Source: Planococcus citri (taxonomy: Eukaryota; Arthropoda; Insecta; Hemiptera; Pseudococcidae). Taken from it: a DNA stretch of 64,000 nucleotides. The notes beneath the pieces are model-generated. The model was not told where the DNA came from, searched no databases, and worked only from the letters and a program-made list of their open reading frames with translations. The position numbers and the translations under genes were made by a program. The first letter of the stretch is position 1. Each line of letters starts with the position of its first letter. Location: positions 31,765,230 to 31,829,229 of the forward strand of contig NC_088677.1 of assembly GCF_950023065.1 (NCBI RefSeq), read 5' to 3'. Positions 46,506 to 58,800 of this stretch are shown piece by piece.

Positions 46506-49287
46506 TGAAAGTCTGTCATGAATTCTCTGTAGGTGGAATGGTAGATTTGCAGGCTGTGCTCATCGAAATTAGGAAATCGAAATATAGCTAGGTACCTAGT
46601 TGATTTGGGAGGATCAAATTTCGTTAGACAATTTCTATGGATAAATTCCCCAGCTTCGAAAAAATAAAATTTTCGTCGAAAAATTATTTTAAAATTTTCA
46701 AAAAATTTAGAACATTTTTTATTGAAAATTTAATGTTTTTAAAAATCAAATCTTTGATGAAATCACGAATTTGTTGATATTTTTCTTATAGTAATTTAGG
46801 CAAGATTTCCCCAATTTCGTTCGCCTTCTCTTACCTTTCAATAGCTTGAATAGAAATCCTTAGTGTTGACTCATTTTACATAATTTTGGGCAAACGTGAT
46901 CTTGTTACGGAAGGAAAAGACATTACAAAGAACAGCCCACCGTTGCTTTTTAAGAAATAAAGAAGAAACTTTTTGAAAAACAGAATTACGGTTTAATAGC
47001 CACACGACGATAACTAAGAAAAAAAGACATTCGAACTGTCATATTTTAAATTTTATAATGCAGTAAAACGTTGCGTCTTTGCTTTTCCGCGAAAATAACA
47101 ACTTTAGGTATATATTTCTTCGCAGAGTATTCGCCATTTGATTGCAGCTATAGTTTTTTTTTCCTTCTTCTAGTACGTCCAACTTACCAATTCTTCTAAT
47201 ATGATGGAAAATTTTCATGGGTCGTTTTACAATTTGCTATTCCACGTTTTTAATATATTTATGTGTAAAAGTAAAAACTCGTTCTTGCATTTTGGCCGCA
47301 TCGAAATTTATACACGTAAAAAGTTAGCGTTGAAAAATTTCAATTTTTCAGCACAAAAATAAAGCGAAAATTAAAATAAGGAAAGTTTTTTTTTCCTCAT
47401 CTCTTCAAAGTTGCAGTGAAATATTTGGCCGATGAAATGTAATCAACGAAATCACGAAATAAATTTCGTGCGTACAAGATTCGAGTTTCATAGACTGATA
47501 AAATTAAACTTTTTTGCTTCTATTATGGCTTGAGTGAGAGAAATGTGGCCAGTTTTTCGCTCCAAGTTATAATAGTTATTTAACTTATTTCAGTTATTTC
47601 TTTTGAAGAAGAAGAAAGAGAAGAAAGAAAAAACACAACATTCGAGAGTAAAACTGTATCGGTTTTGTTGTTGTAAAGGAACCTGCACTTTTAGCCAAGA
47701 GTTATGCGAGTAAAGGTCGGGTTATCAAGGGAATACTTTTTTCGTTTTCTTAATGAAAACTTTAATGATATATAGCGTACAGTGTCTTGAAGGTTCCAAC
47801 TTTTTTTGTCGAGATTTTTTTTTCTTTCTTCTTTTAAAAAGTGCGGAAAATCTAACCGGGAACTTTATCTGAGAATTGTAAATATGTTTTAAAGTATTTC
47901 CCAAATTCCCTTAACAATGTCGAAATTTTTGTATACTAGCCAAAAATACACCGAGAATTATACTAGCGCTTATTTCTTTCATATTTTACGCGGCGTTAAT
48001 ATGGTTTGTACTATGTAATGTACGAGTATACGTATAGTACACGACTACACGCCAAGCACTATAGGTAGGTTTCATTATGATGAAATATAAATCGCGATGG
48101 CTTTTCTTCTTCGCGACATCGACTCAGCCAGGTACTTTGACACGTTGCCACGCGAGTAATACTGGTAATTACAGGCAAGAATTGAGGTTCATTGATTCGT
48201 CGATGAATGGGGAGTGTTCTTGATAAATGTATTCGACGACGTGTTCTATGCTTTTACTCGTATAGAGGTAGAGGTACCCGCAACACGTATGGGTAGTACA
48301 GGTACCTTCGCCAGTGTACGAAAATTTTCAACGGGTTAAAGGAATAAAGCGTGCCTTTGATGACAGATTTACGCGCGTCGGGGTGCTAATTATTGAGAAT
48401 ACGTGTATTATCGGATGGATGCGCACAGATCTGTGTAGCTTATTTCATTAATGCAACCTGGCTGCACGATTATGATCCATTTATGAATTGAAATTAATTA
48501 AACGCGGCTAAATTATAGTACAGTGAAGATATAACCTTAGTTATATTGTCAGTCGTCTTTTCTCGCAGTAAATTTTGGCCTTGAAAAAATTTCTCAGATG
48601 GGTTGCGAGAATACAAAATCGCCTACGGTTAATCGATGTTCGTGCCGCATACCGGGTGTTCTGTTACATTACCCAAGTAGTGTGTCTTGCTCCAACTCAA
48701 GGTAACTACATAAATGTAGACTGATTCATCGATCTTGTAAATTGAAGGGGCCAAGGTATACAGATCGACTAACGAGTGTAATTACAGTCGAGTGAAATGT
48801 GATCCAGAGCATCTGAAGGTCGCTCCTTCCCGTCCGGTACATGTAACAAAATTCAACATGGGATAATCGTGTTACAAAATACAGAATTTTTTCAACGAGA
48901 AAAAAGAAATTTGTGATCTTGAATTTTGATACAAAACAATTTTCCTCGGCTGTTTCCAGTAGGTATTATTTCATTTATACCTACCTATTGTTTTACATCA
49001 TTTTCAAGTGTAATTTCATCATGTTACAGACATAAATTTTGTTTTCATTCTGTCAGGGTGTGAATGTTTTATTTTTTAATTTTTTGTGAAAGAATCATTT
49101 TCAAAAAAACGATGCAATACCTGGAAATGACTCAAATTTGTATTTTTGCTCTGCATTTTTTCACGAGTTAGCCTTACTCTTGATGGTAATTACACATTTT
49201 CAATTTCTTCCGAAACTGCCGAACTGTGAAAACGATCTCATCTCATGATTTTCAAGGAGAAAACTCAGCTTTTTTCAGCCTACCTAT
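46506..49287. other. Noncoding stretch
   Basis: No gene is supported. The part from 47900 to 48880 has normal CpG and looks unique. ACCGGGTGTTCTGTTACATTA at 48651 resembles other GGGTGT-type repeat ends, with no partner found. Confidence 0.35.
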
Positions 49288-49500
49288 GGGTGATTCTCAA
49301 AAAAGTGACATATTTCAATACTAAAAAAAAAAACAAAAACAACAAATCATTTCTTTCAAAATTTTCAAATTTAAATTGCATATAAATATACATGTCCCTA
49401 AGCCCATTTTTGATATTGGCCTCAACTGATATCCCCCAGGGAGAGGGAGAAGGTTCAAAGATTTTGGGACATCGGTGTAAAAATTTCCATCGTCGTGGTG
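49288..49500 (+). repeat. Partial relative of the 39883-41157 element
   Basis: It begins GGGTGATTCTCAAAAAA and contains TTGATATTGGCCTCAACTG, matched inversely by GGATTGAATTGAGGCCAACAC near 41018-41038. The other end is not visible. The overlapping minus-strand frames at 49280-49543 are not supported as genes. Confidence 0.5.
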
Positions 49501-49661
49501 CATTTTTTTGGCTGTTAGAACTGATGTTTCGACTTGATAGCAAAGAAAATACCTACATTCAATGACTAAGTATAGTACCTAAATTATATGTACGTACATG
49601 AAAATTCATCAGAAAATATTTCCCAACATCATATTTTCAAAATTTTCTACACCTTCATTGT

Positions 49662-51616
49662 CCTCCTCGTCGTCGTCGTCGTCGTAGTCGCGCTCCTTTA
49701 CAGGAGATAGCGTATATGTCCATCTATATTAGCCGGTATCTAGCGTATCTAATTGTTTCTTTCAGGGTCTTGCAGGGGGAGTTGGCTGGTGAGTTTGTTG
49801 TTAACAGTTCCGATCGTTTCCTCCCTCTCGTCGATCTTCCTTGGATTTTCCCCTGTACCGCTAGCATGAAAATACCGTTTTCTCGTATTTTATGAGCTAA
49901 ATACTTTAGCTTTCTGTTTTTGATGTCTTCAGCTACGACTTTCCGCTCCTCTCCTATTCTTGCTAGTACTTCCTTGTTGGTAACAAAGTCCTTCCATGAG
50001 ATCCGTAGTAGCCTTCGATAGCACCACATCTCAAAAGCGGATACTTTCTTCTCGCATTCTGCACTCATGGTCCATGTTTTGCAGGAATACTTCAGAACGG
50101 TCCATACGTAGCATCGCATAATTCTCTTCCTCAGATCAATACTCATCGTTCGATTTCCCAGCACATTGGCAAGGTTGTTGAAAGCAGTCTTTGCCATTCC
50201 AATCCGTGATTTGATTTCTTTATGATCTCTACCATCGTTGTTTATCAGTGCTCCAAGGTACCTGAATTGCTTTACATTTTCAATTTCTTGTGATCCGATG
50301 TTGATTTTGACCTCTTTATCATCTCCTTTCGTAAATCTCATCACCTTGGTCTTGCCTGCATTTATTTTCATTCCATATTTTAATCCAGCACTGTTGATTT
50401 GGTTGATCATTTTCTGCATCTGCGCCTCTGTCTCAGCAAGGATCACTTTGTCGTCTGCATAACTTATTTCATTTATTCTCTTGCCGTTGATCTTGAATCC
50501 CATTCGTTCGATTCGCGCTTCTCTCATTATTTCTTCTGCATACACGTTGAACAGCCTGGGTGAGAGGGGGCATCCTTGCCTCACACCTCTCTTTATTCCA
50601 CATCCGTTCTCTGAGTACTCAGTTCCAATCTTGATGTTAGCGCTTTGCTCCCAGTACAGGTTCTTGATTATTTGCAGGTCTTTGTTATCGATATTGTATT
50701 TTTCCAGGATCTCCAACATCTTCTCATGGTTGACACGATCAAATGCTTTTTCATAATCGACGAAGCAAGCAATGATTTCCCTATTTGCATTCAGTGCTCT
50801 TTGAATGATCACTTTCAGCAAGGCAATTGCATCTCTCGTCCCTTTTTTTGCTACAAAGCCATATTGTGTTTCACTTAGATTTTCATCTATCTTCTTTTCA
50901 ATTCTGGCATTTATGATGGAGAGTAGTAGCTTCAGTGCGTGGCTCATCAGTGCGATGGTTCTATATTCAGAGCATTTTTGCGAGTTGTTCTTTTTTGGTA
51001 TTGGTACAAAATTTACTGCTTTGAAGTCCTTAGGCAGAGTGCCTTCATCGTATATTTTGTTTATTATCTTCAGCAGCTCCTTTTCATACTCTGGTGTTAA
51101 ATGTTTGATCAAGTCTGCTGGTATGAGATCTTCTCCCACTGCTTTGTGGTTTCTGGCTCGCTTCACAGCATTCCTCAGCTCCCACATTTCAATTTGTGGT
51201 GCCTCTTCTGTGGATGAAACTGCAAATTGAGCCGGACGTGTATCATCTCCATACAGTTCTTGTATGTAGCTGATCCAGACCTCTTCAGTTTCTTGATTGG
51301 TAACACAGTACTTTCCGTCTTTTCCTCGCATATATGCTATTCCACTTCTCCTTTTCTTGTGGGTGGCCATCATCTGCTTCACTTTGGTATGCATTTCTCT
51401 AGAGTTGTGCCTTTTCTCCAGATCTTCTATTTCTTGACACTTCTCCTCATACCACTTGTTTTTGGCCATTCTGCACATTCCCATGATCTGATTATTTATC
51501 ACTGTGTATTCATTACTTGGTCTGTTTGCTTGTCTTCGTTCTTCCATCAGATCCAGTATCTCTTGAGTCATCCATGTGGCTGTAGAATGCCCACGACGCG
51601 TCGAGGACAACACCAC
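49662..51616 (-). mobile_element. 5'-truncated RTE-like LINE insertion
   Basis: The insertion reads on the minus strand from about 51616 to a (GAC)n-like tail at 49662-49692. Trinucleotide tails of this kind instead of poly-A are typical of RTE-type elements. The endonuclease half of ORF2 is missing, so it is 5'-truncated. I found no clear direct target duplication. The 3' untranslated part between the stop (49724-49726) and the tail is only about 30 bp. Confidence 0.85.
49724..51616 (-). CDS. Reverse transcriptase of a 5'-truncated RTE-like LINE
   Basis: A 630-codon open frame encodes the linker, reverse transcriptase and C-terminal region of a non-LTR retrotransposon ORF2. RT motifs are in order: PIPKK (206-210), ACFVDYEKAFDRVNH with catalytic Asp287 (283-297), RGVRQGCPLSP (343-353), YADD with Asp388 and Asp389 (386-389), and RYLGALI (452-458). 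A C-terminal WCYRRLLRISWKDFVTNKEVL block (531-551) is a hallmark of RTE/BovB-type proteins. The APE endonuclease that should occupy the first ~300 residues is absent, so the first Met is accidental and the copy cannot move by itself. The frame has no stop or frameshift, so the insertion is probably fairly young. The last ~30 residues look atypical and may be off-frame. Confidence 0.92.
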   Translation of the reverse strand: MVLSSTRRGHSTATWMTQEILDLMEERRQANRPSNEYTVINNQIMGMCRMAKNKWYEEKCQEIEDLEKRHNSREMHTKVKQMMATHKKRRSGIAYMRGKDGKYCVTNQETEEVWISYIQELYGDDTRPAQFAVSSTEEAPQIEMWELRNAVKRARNHKAVGEDLIPADLIKHLTPEYEKELLKIINKIYDEGTLPKDFKAVNFVPIPKKNNSQKCSEYRTIALMSHALKLLLSIINARIEKKIDENLSETQYGFVAKKGTRDAIALLKVIIQRALNANREIIACFVDYEKAFDRVNHEKMLEILEKYNIDNKDLQIIKNLYWEQSANIKIGTEYSENGCGIKRGVRQGCPLSPRLFNVYAEEIMREARIERMGFKINGKRINEISYADDKVILAETEAQMQKMINQINSAGLKYGMKINAGKTKVMRFTKGDDKEVKINIGSQEIENVKQFRYLGALINNDGRDHKEIKSRIGMAKTAFNNLANVLGNRTMSIDLRKRIMRCYVWTVLKYSCKTWTMSAECEKKVSAFEMWCYRRLLRISWKDFVTNKEVLARIGEERKVVAEDIKNRKLKYLAHKIRENGIFMLAVQGKIQGRSTRGRKRSELLTTNSPANSPCKTLKETIRYARYRLI

Positions 51617-54600
51617 TGTAGGAAAAAATTTTGAAAATCTTTAAAATATGGAATTAGAAAACTAATCACGAAAATGATGTGCCACGGCGATGGATATTGA
51701 ATGTGAGACATGACATAATTTCACTCTATTTTCAATTTTAGACTGCTAAATCAATAGGTATTTTCCGTATTTTACATTGGAAATGCAGATAACATTTTTA
51801 TCAATCACCCACAGCAATGTAGCCACTCATTTCCATCAAAAAATATTTTAAACATGGTAAAAAAAATTTGAAACATGACCACGGCGATGGACATTAAAGT
51901 CGGGGACAGATTTTGAACTTCCCTTGAGGCCATTTAATCAATGTTTTGAGGTCAACCGATAGCTTCAAAATGTCTAAAATTTCATCTAGAACAACTTTTG
52001 TATATATGTACCACTTATTTTTTGGATAAAATGCATATTTTTATCATAAAAACGGGATTGAAAAAAAAACTTGTGCTGGGATAGACCACGACTAGGTACT
52101 TTTGGCCATTCAATCGATTCCATGGGGGGGGGGAGGGAGTTAAAACAAGTTTGAATGGTTGGATGGATGCCCGAGTGGTAGGTATTGAACCAAGTTCTGA
52201 AAAAAATCACTTCTTTACTTTCGAAGAAATTGCAAGGAATCGTCGGGGGACAGAAATTTGCCAGATTTTTTAGAATTACCCTTTTGATGAATGGAAAATG
52301 AATTTTAAAATGAGATCCCAGCATCCTTGAGGGTTTTAGAGTTCTCCCTTTTGAATGAAAATTCAAAGAATTTTCTTGGTTCATTTTTTTGATCCATTCT
52401 CTCTGAACTCCTCTACCAGCGATCAGCGCTCTCAATATCAAACATGGTCATTGGCCAAAATACACAAAAATCGAAAGTGAAAATGTGACGAGTCAGGATT
52501 AAGTTTTTGAGGACGTCCAGTTCGAATATACATTTATTTTTCGAATACGATCTCTCATTTATGTGCCATATCAGCTCTCAATTGTTTAAAGTTTTCGTTG
52601 AAATTTAAAAAAAAAATTAGTCAATTTTTTGTAATTTCTAGAACATCCAGTGTAAAAGTTTTGGAATTGATGAGTCCAAATTGATCAAAGTTTTTGAAAA
52701 ATATTTATGCAATTGGATCCCTTTTGGATCTTATTGGATATATAATTCGACTAAGGGCTGAGTAAAATCACGATAAATATATTATGATTTGAATCATGGA
52801 GCATGAATTAACTACTGCACAAAAAGGTCATTTCCACTCATTTTCACGAATTACGAGTATTACCTACCTAATATTTTTTGTGATTTTTAACAATTTTTTT
52901 GTGTTTGAGAATTTTTGCAATATGTTTCTCAACTTTATTTGCAGTCCATTTCAACTATCTACCATCGAAATAAGGAACATTAACGGATAAAGACGAAAAT
53001 GAATTTTGATGATTTCAGCGTTTATTAAAGGAGGGATCTACAAAAAAGATTTACCGAGATAAAAAGTATCATAAAAACTGCAAAATTGATATCCATAAAA
53101 GCCATTCAAAGTAAGTTACCAAAAACAATGCATAAATCGCTCATTGAAAATGACCAAAAGTTAATCATTTCAAGTCACCTAACTTTTGTTTCATTCCAAC
53201 ACATACTTACCCATTTCCCTTTCGTATAAAATATAAAATTATCCTTACGCAGATTCGTCCTTTAAAAAAAAAATTCATACAGGTGTTTTACATTCGCTAG
53301 TATTTTAACATATTTAAAAAGAAATTTACCAAATCTTTTTCGTTATTGTTTTTCTCTGTTTTTATAATATTATTCTAGTACATTTACGTTATGAAAAACT
53401 CGTTAGCCCAAACGTGTATTTCATTACCGGGCCGCGTAGAGTCTAAGGTCTGAATTTCTGAAACAGCCGATATATTAATATTTTTTTCATACCCGAAAAA
53501 CGGGCTCGTTTCATGATTCTTTTTCGAATTCGCACCATTAGAGATGTTGTTGAATCACCAAACGCCAAACAAGAGGTTTTTAAAGTTCACGAGATGTGTA
53601 ATTTTGCTCCAATGAAATAAGTTGCCGAAGAAATAGGAAACGGATCAACGAAACATCGCAGAGGAGAATTTTTAACGCAGCGTTTATCGGGATGACACGA
53701 AAAATTCGTTTCAAAGAAAAACTTTGCGAATGGCTTGGAATTTTTGTAAAGTTCAACCCTAGGTATAAAATCACACCACGTGTCAAACATCTCGGTAATA
53801 AAAGTTTGTTAATTATTTTGTACTTAAGTATCTGTATAAAGTAGCTGGCAACTGATGGATCTCAGGTGGATCGATTTTTATTTTATTAATTTTTAAAAAT
53901 AAGTTTGGGAGGAAAAAGGTAATTGTGAAATGTTGTCAAATTAATGACCTTCAAAAAAGTCTCGAAGTAAAAAACACAAGTTCGCTTCATTGATCTTGAA
54001 GCTCTGAATTTCACTTTAAAATTGAGAAATTTTCAAACGTTTTTGTTTAAATTAGAAATTTTTATCAAAAGCAAAAGTAGGTATGTATGTAGATGTACCT
54101 ATCACAGTTTTTTTTTTAACGATGTTAGGTATAGGTACCATAATTGAACATTAAATAAAGAGATTTTTTAAAAATTTGATAGATCACAAACGAATCTCAA
54201 TCTTGATCTTTGAAACACATCTACATACGTAACCTTAACACACGTCGCTAATTTTCACACGACGAATCCTGGAGACATTAATGAAGCTGAAAAAAAAGTG
54301 AAAAGTCGTTGCAGTCATTATAAAACCAAATTTAAAGAAAAAAAAAGAGTGTTTCGTATCTTCAAAACTTTGGTACAATGAAAACAAACTTTTTAGTATC
54401 TGAAGTAATTAATTATTTAAGTGTATACGCTTTAAAGTTAACCGGTATTACTCATAAAGTAGGACTTTTTCTAGAGCTTAGATCTTTCCTTTTCTGAAAT
54501 ATAATTCCAGAGAAAGGGTGAGAGAGAAAGAAAAAAAAATCAAGAGTTGAAAGTTTCAACAATTTTTACACAAATGGTTTTTAATAATTAACGATATTTT

Positions 54601-55681
54601 TTAAATTATTCAAAAAGTTTCAACTTTCATTTTAATAAGTGCGATTTTCACGTTTAAACGTGCCAAATCCATTCTCATTTGTTACCGTTTCAATGAAATT
54701 TCTTCCGAGTTGGACGCATTACCGAGGTAATTAGAACAAGGAACGAAATTTCAACAAATTTATAGCCGACGATATTTAAAACAAAGTCGAAACTTTGTTG
54801 TACATGTATTTTTTTTTCGATTTTGTTTTTTTCTCTTTTACGTATAAAAGATGAGATGATGGCAAATAGGTAATGTGATTTGAAAAACAGCTATAAAAAT
54901 ATTGCAAATAAGGTGTTGTTTTGTGTTTAGGGAAATATGTATATTGTATGTGTTGGAAAAAGTCTCACTCGATGATAATCTTATTGTTTTATTCTATTTT
55001 TTGGGTTCTTGAATGTCGAGGTTGCTTTTCTGTCACTCTTATCAGCTCAAAATTCGATTACACATACCTTACCTACTCGTAGAATTCGTACATGTTAATA
55101 AAATTGCATAACCGGTTTTCTGTAAATATGAATGGATTTTTCGCAAAAGTCAAACATTTGAAGAATCTGTTTATAAGATATTGGAGAAAATAAGTAAGTG
55201 AGTGATTATCAGAAATTGTTTGAAAAGCTTTTTGAATTTTAAAGGTGGAAGCTTAAATTTCCATTGCATGAGTTAGTATAAAAGTCGAAAGCTGCATTTA
55301 AAATATTAAAAAATTGCGTTGAAGTTATTTATTTTCTCTGTAGAAAATTATTTTTAAATTGAAATGTCAGTATACTCATTGATATGTACTATTAATAGCA
55401 TAGGTCCCAAATTTGAATCTGATCAAATTTCAAAAAAATTATAAAATGATCAATTGTTGTTCAAAATTTGATTTCACTTCACTTGATTTCTCACAAAATT
55501 AATGGCAGATTTTAAAGTAGAGTTAAAAAGAAACAATTTCTGTTCTTTTCATTTTTGCTAAAAAAATCTTTCGTTCAACTGCTAAAGTGTTTCAAAGTTT
55601 TGGGCTTCAATTTTTGGTAATTTATCAGTAATCTTTGGTAAAGTACTGTATTTATGTGAATAACTGATAGATAATTCAATC
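51617..55681. other. Noncoding stretch
   Basis: No supported gene. CACGGCGATGGA(T/C)ATT occurs twice, near 51682 and 51881, with a related CCACGGCGATGGAATATT at 30646; this may be an old repeat. A G-run of about 11 lies near 52124. The 151-codon minus-strand frame at 51986-52441 has no recognisable domain and is treated as chance. Confidence 0.35.
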
Positions 55682-55890
55682 TTTTTGGTATGTTACTGGT
55701 AATTGGGTATTTTTGATAAGTGACCAGTAATTTGGTAATTTTTGGTAAGGTACCGGTAATTTGGTAATTTTTGGTAAATTACTGGTAATTTGGTAATTTT
55801 TAGTAAAGTATCGGTAATTTGGTAATTTTTTGGTAAATTAATGGTGATTTGATTTTTTTGGTAAATTACTGGTAATTTTGTAATTTTGGA
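55682..55890. repeat. Minisatellite, about 29-bp unit
   Basis: About seven diverged copies of a unit like GGTAATTTTTGGTAAATTAC followed by TGGTAATTT run in tandem, some 29 or 30 bp long. The minus-strand frame at 55693-55920 merely translates the repeat (KITKLPVIYQ every ten residues). Confidence 0.9.
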
Positions 55891-58800
55891 AGTACACCTA
55901 TAGGGAGGAAGATTGCTCAAACAACCCCATATATCTTACAGTCCCAAATAAATTGTACCTATATCTAGTGTTTAAATTACGAAACTTGTACATTTTTCGT
56001 GACCAGTTGATCAGAAATGAATTAATTCAAACTGGAGGTTAATTATTAGAAAATTAATTTTACAACTTAGGTAGGTATGCAGTTATGCACTGTAAAGTAA
56101 ATATGCACTCGTACAGTATTTGATGCAAAAGTGTTCCATTTGTTTAAAAATCATCATCCATCCGAGAAGGGTTATTTTCTGAACACGTTTGTGCAAATAT
56201 GTATACCTATAGTCAATAACCTTCTCTCTTTGACCGGAATTTCATTCAAAGGGGTCTTGTTACAAGTAAGCGAATATTTTATGGCAGTTATGGGAGAAGA
56301 AGTTGCGTAGTAGCGAGTGAACCATTTAATTTTTGGGTCAAATTTAATTGCTATACTACCTTCATACCGTGGCTACATCTGAAACATGATAGGTAGGTCT
56401 AGGTACCTTTTATATGTAGATTGTATACGTTCAAAGGAGGTATGCATCTTTCATTCTTATCGATGAAAAATATCAAGCTAGTGATTAATACATACAAACT
56501 TGATTCTATTTTTAAAACATGGCATTAGGAAATTAAAATTTTTAAAAATATACGTTCATGTGGCTGGAATACTTAGGTATATAGGTACATACCTACTCTT
56601 TTTGACGCATTCTGAAAGCAATTGGGAATATCCTTTGCATAATTTATTCATCAACAAAATGTCTGGCAGGTGGTAACAAATGATCGCAATTGCCGCGTGC
56701 GATAAACCACTAGAATGAGAATCGCACACAATCAACTAAAAAATAAAACTAAAAACATAACGATAAACGTAAAAAATACCCATCATTATTCAAACAACAA
56801 AAGAGGTTTCAAAACTGTGTGGAAAAAAATACTCCTACTATACCTACTAAAAGAATTTTTATACAGGTATCTAGATAGTACAGGCTACAGGCAACAAGAA
56901 CGAAACACGAGATAAATATTGTAAAAATAGGTACGTATATCTCTATACCTATTTAATAAGTATAGAAAGAAATGAACATATTTACTGGGAGGGAAAAATT
57001 CGATCTCGAACGACAATGGGATGTTTGTCGAATCATTCGTTAATTTCCATTTGTTGAAAAATTCATTAAGTCGTTACGTACCTGCACATTTGTTATACCT
57101 ACGTTTACATTGTTTTTTTCTTTTTCTTCGAAAAAATTAACCGAATTACGTGAAGTTGTTAGGGTAAAATATTTTTAAGCAAATAAAAAAAAGTTTGTTT
57201 ATACGTGCTCGTGATGTTGAAACAAAAGAACAAACATTGACAACAGAAGTATTACTACTTGTACACAAAGAACATATTTTTCTTATTTACTCGTAACATT
57301 TAATTGGCGTTGTTTTATGAACAGAGGCTGTAGGCGAGTAAAAGTAAATAAGGAGACATCGGTTTTCAAAATACTGATGTGTAAAGGATTACGTTGAATA
57401 TCCTTTAATCTTCGGTCTTCTCTCAATATTTCGCATTCTAGCCGTGTACCTAATTGTATTTGTCAGCGTTGCTAGTTAGAGATGAACCATTGTGCAGAGT
57501 GTTGACGACTTTACGACCTTTGATAAAAGCTCCAACGACCCGAGAGTTGCAAGTATTAAATATTTTATTGTACGTATATTAACGCGGTGCAATAACTGTA
57601 TAGCTTACTTTGTTTAAATAAAGGCGAGATTTGTAACACTTTTTTTTTTGTTCGTTGCCTTTTCAATGTACGATGAACGAATTCGTTTAATGTGTGCATT
57701 TTATAATGTTACTTTAAACATTTCTAATTATTGTGTATGTACAACATACCTACCTACCTACTACAGTATAACCCCAAAGTGTAAACTTTTTTACCACTTA
57801 GCGTAGCTTTAATTCACGACGCGAGCGGTAGGGTGGAGTACGTTGGACGAGTTTTTTACTCTCTTTTGGCACGTTATTTTGCGATTGCTCGTTTGTACCA
57901 TTAAAAACGCATTTTGCGCGATATTTTAACCCGGAATTGCCATTTCAATCGTGTTGCAGTCGCACTATGGGCTTAATGCGTTTCGAATTGCATATGTTTT
58001 CGGTGTGCGGTGAAAAAAGTTTTTTCTCATATTTCACAATGTCATTCAAAATACGAAAATTTATTACTTTTTTTATTATCTTTAGGGGTGGATATTTCTC
58101 ATAATTGTGAGCTATTAGGCTGTTTTGATTAAATGTCGAATGCGGCTGTGGTTTTCGGAATGTTGTGTTGTTTGGAAGGTTGTGTGAGCTGGCAACGTTG
58201 AAAGAATAAGCCTATTTTTAGATGCTTTTGTTTTCATTTTTTTTGATTTGTGATTTTCTGTTTGAATAAGGGGAGAAGATTTATCAAAATTCGTACTTAC
58301 TCATCCATGTATTATGTACCTGCGATCTGGTTTCAATTTTTTAAAATTGCTCCAGACTTTGAAGATGAGAGCAACATTTTTTAATAATTTTCAATTTTTT
58401 TTTTCAAATTTTGATTTTTTTAAAAAACTGTAATGGTTAAAATATTGGAAAAATTGTCAAAAAAATCAAATTGAAAGTTACCTATCTTTCTAGTAGTGCA
58501 CATAACTATAAATTTTTTTCTCTTTTAAGATTTTATACTAAAAGTGTATTAATGCAGACAATCAATTTGAAAATTGCTGCTCGAGCCTGTCCTCTTTTAT
58601 TTTGGTCGATACCTGCTTGAAAAAAATTGCTTGAAAGTAACTAGTGAAAAATACTTATTGCAAGAAAATAGGTTTCAAGGATTACGAAACAAATTCCATG
58701 TACCTTTTTTTCTTCTTCTTCCTTCAGTTCTTTCAAAAGTCGATACACCACAATAGATGGATTTTCCCGAACAAAATTCGTTTGAGAAAAAAAACACCGT

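Noticed and set aside
50238..51634. Several plus-strand frames of 74-141 codons
   Set aside because: Antisense shadows of the RTE-like reverse transcriptase.
49633..51638. Apparent inverted repeat around the LINE (ATTTTCAAAATTTT at 49633 and its complement at 51625, plus TTGTCCTC)
   Set aside because: AAAATTTTGAAAAT-type words are very common here and the rest aligns poorly. A LINE target duplication should be direct, not inverted.
51986..52441. A 151-codon minus-strand open frame
   Set aside because: No domain, no splice context, and it spans a G-run and low-complexity DNA. Length alone is not enough in a window of this size.
55693..55920. Minus-strand frame with a KITKLPVIYQ repeat
   Set aside because: It is the translation of a minisatellite; the periodicity comes from the DNA repeat.
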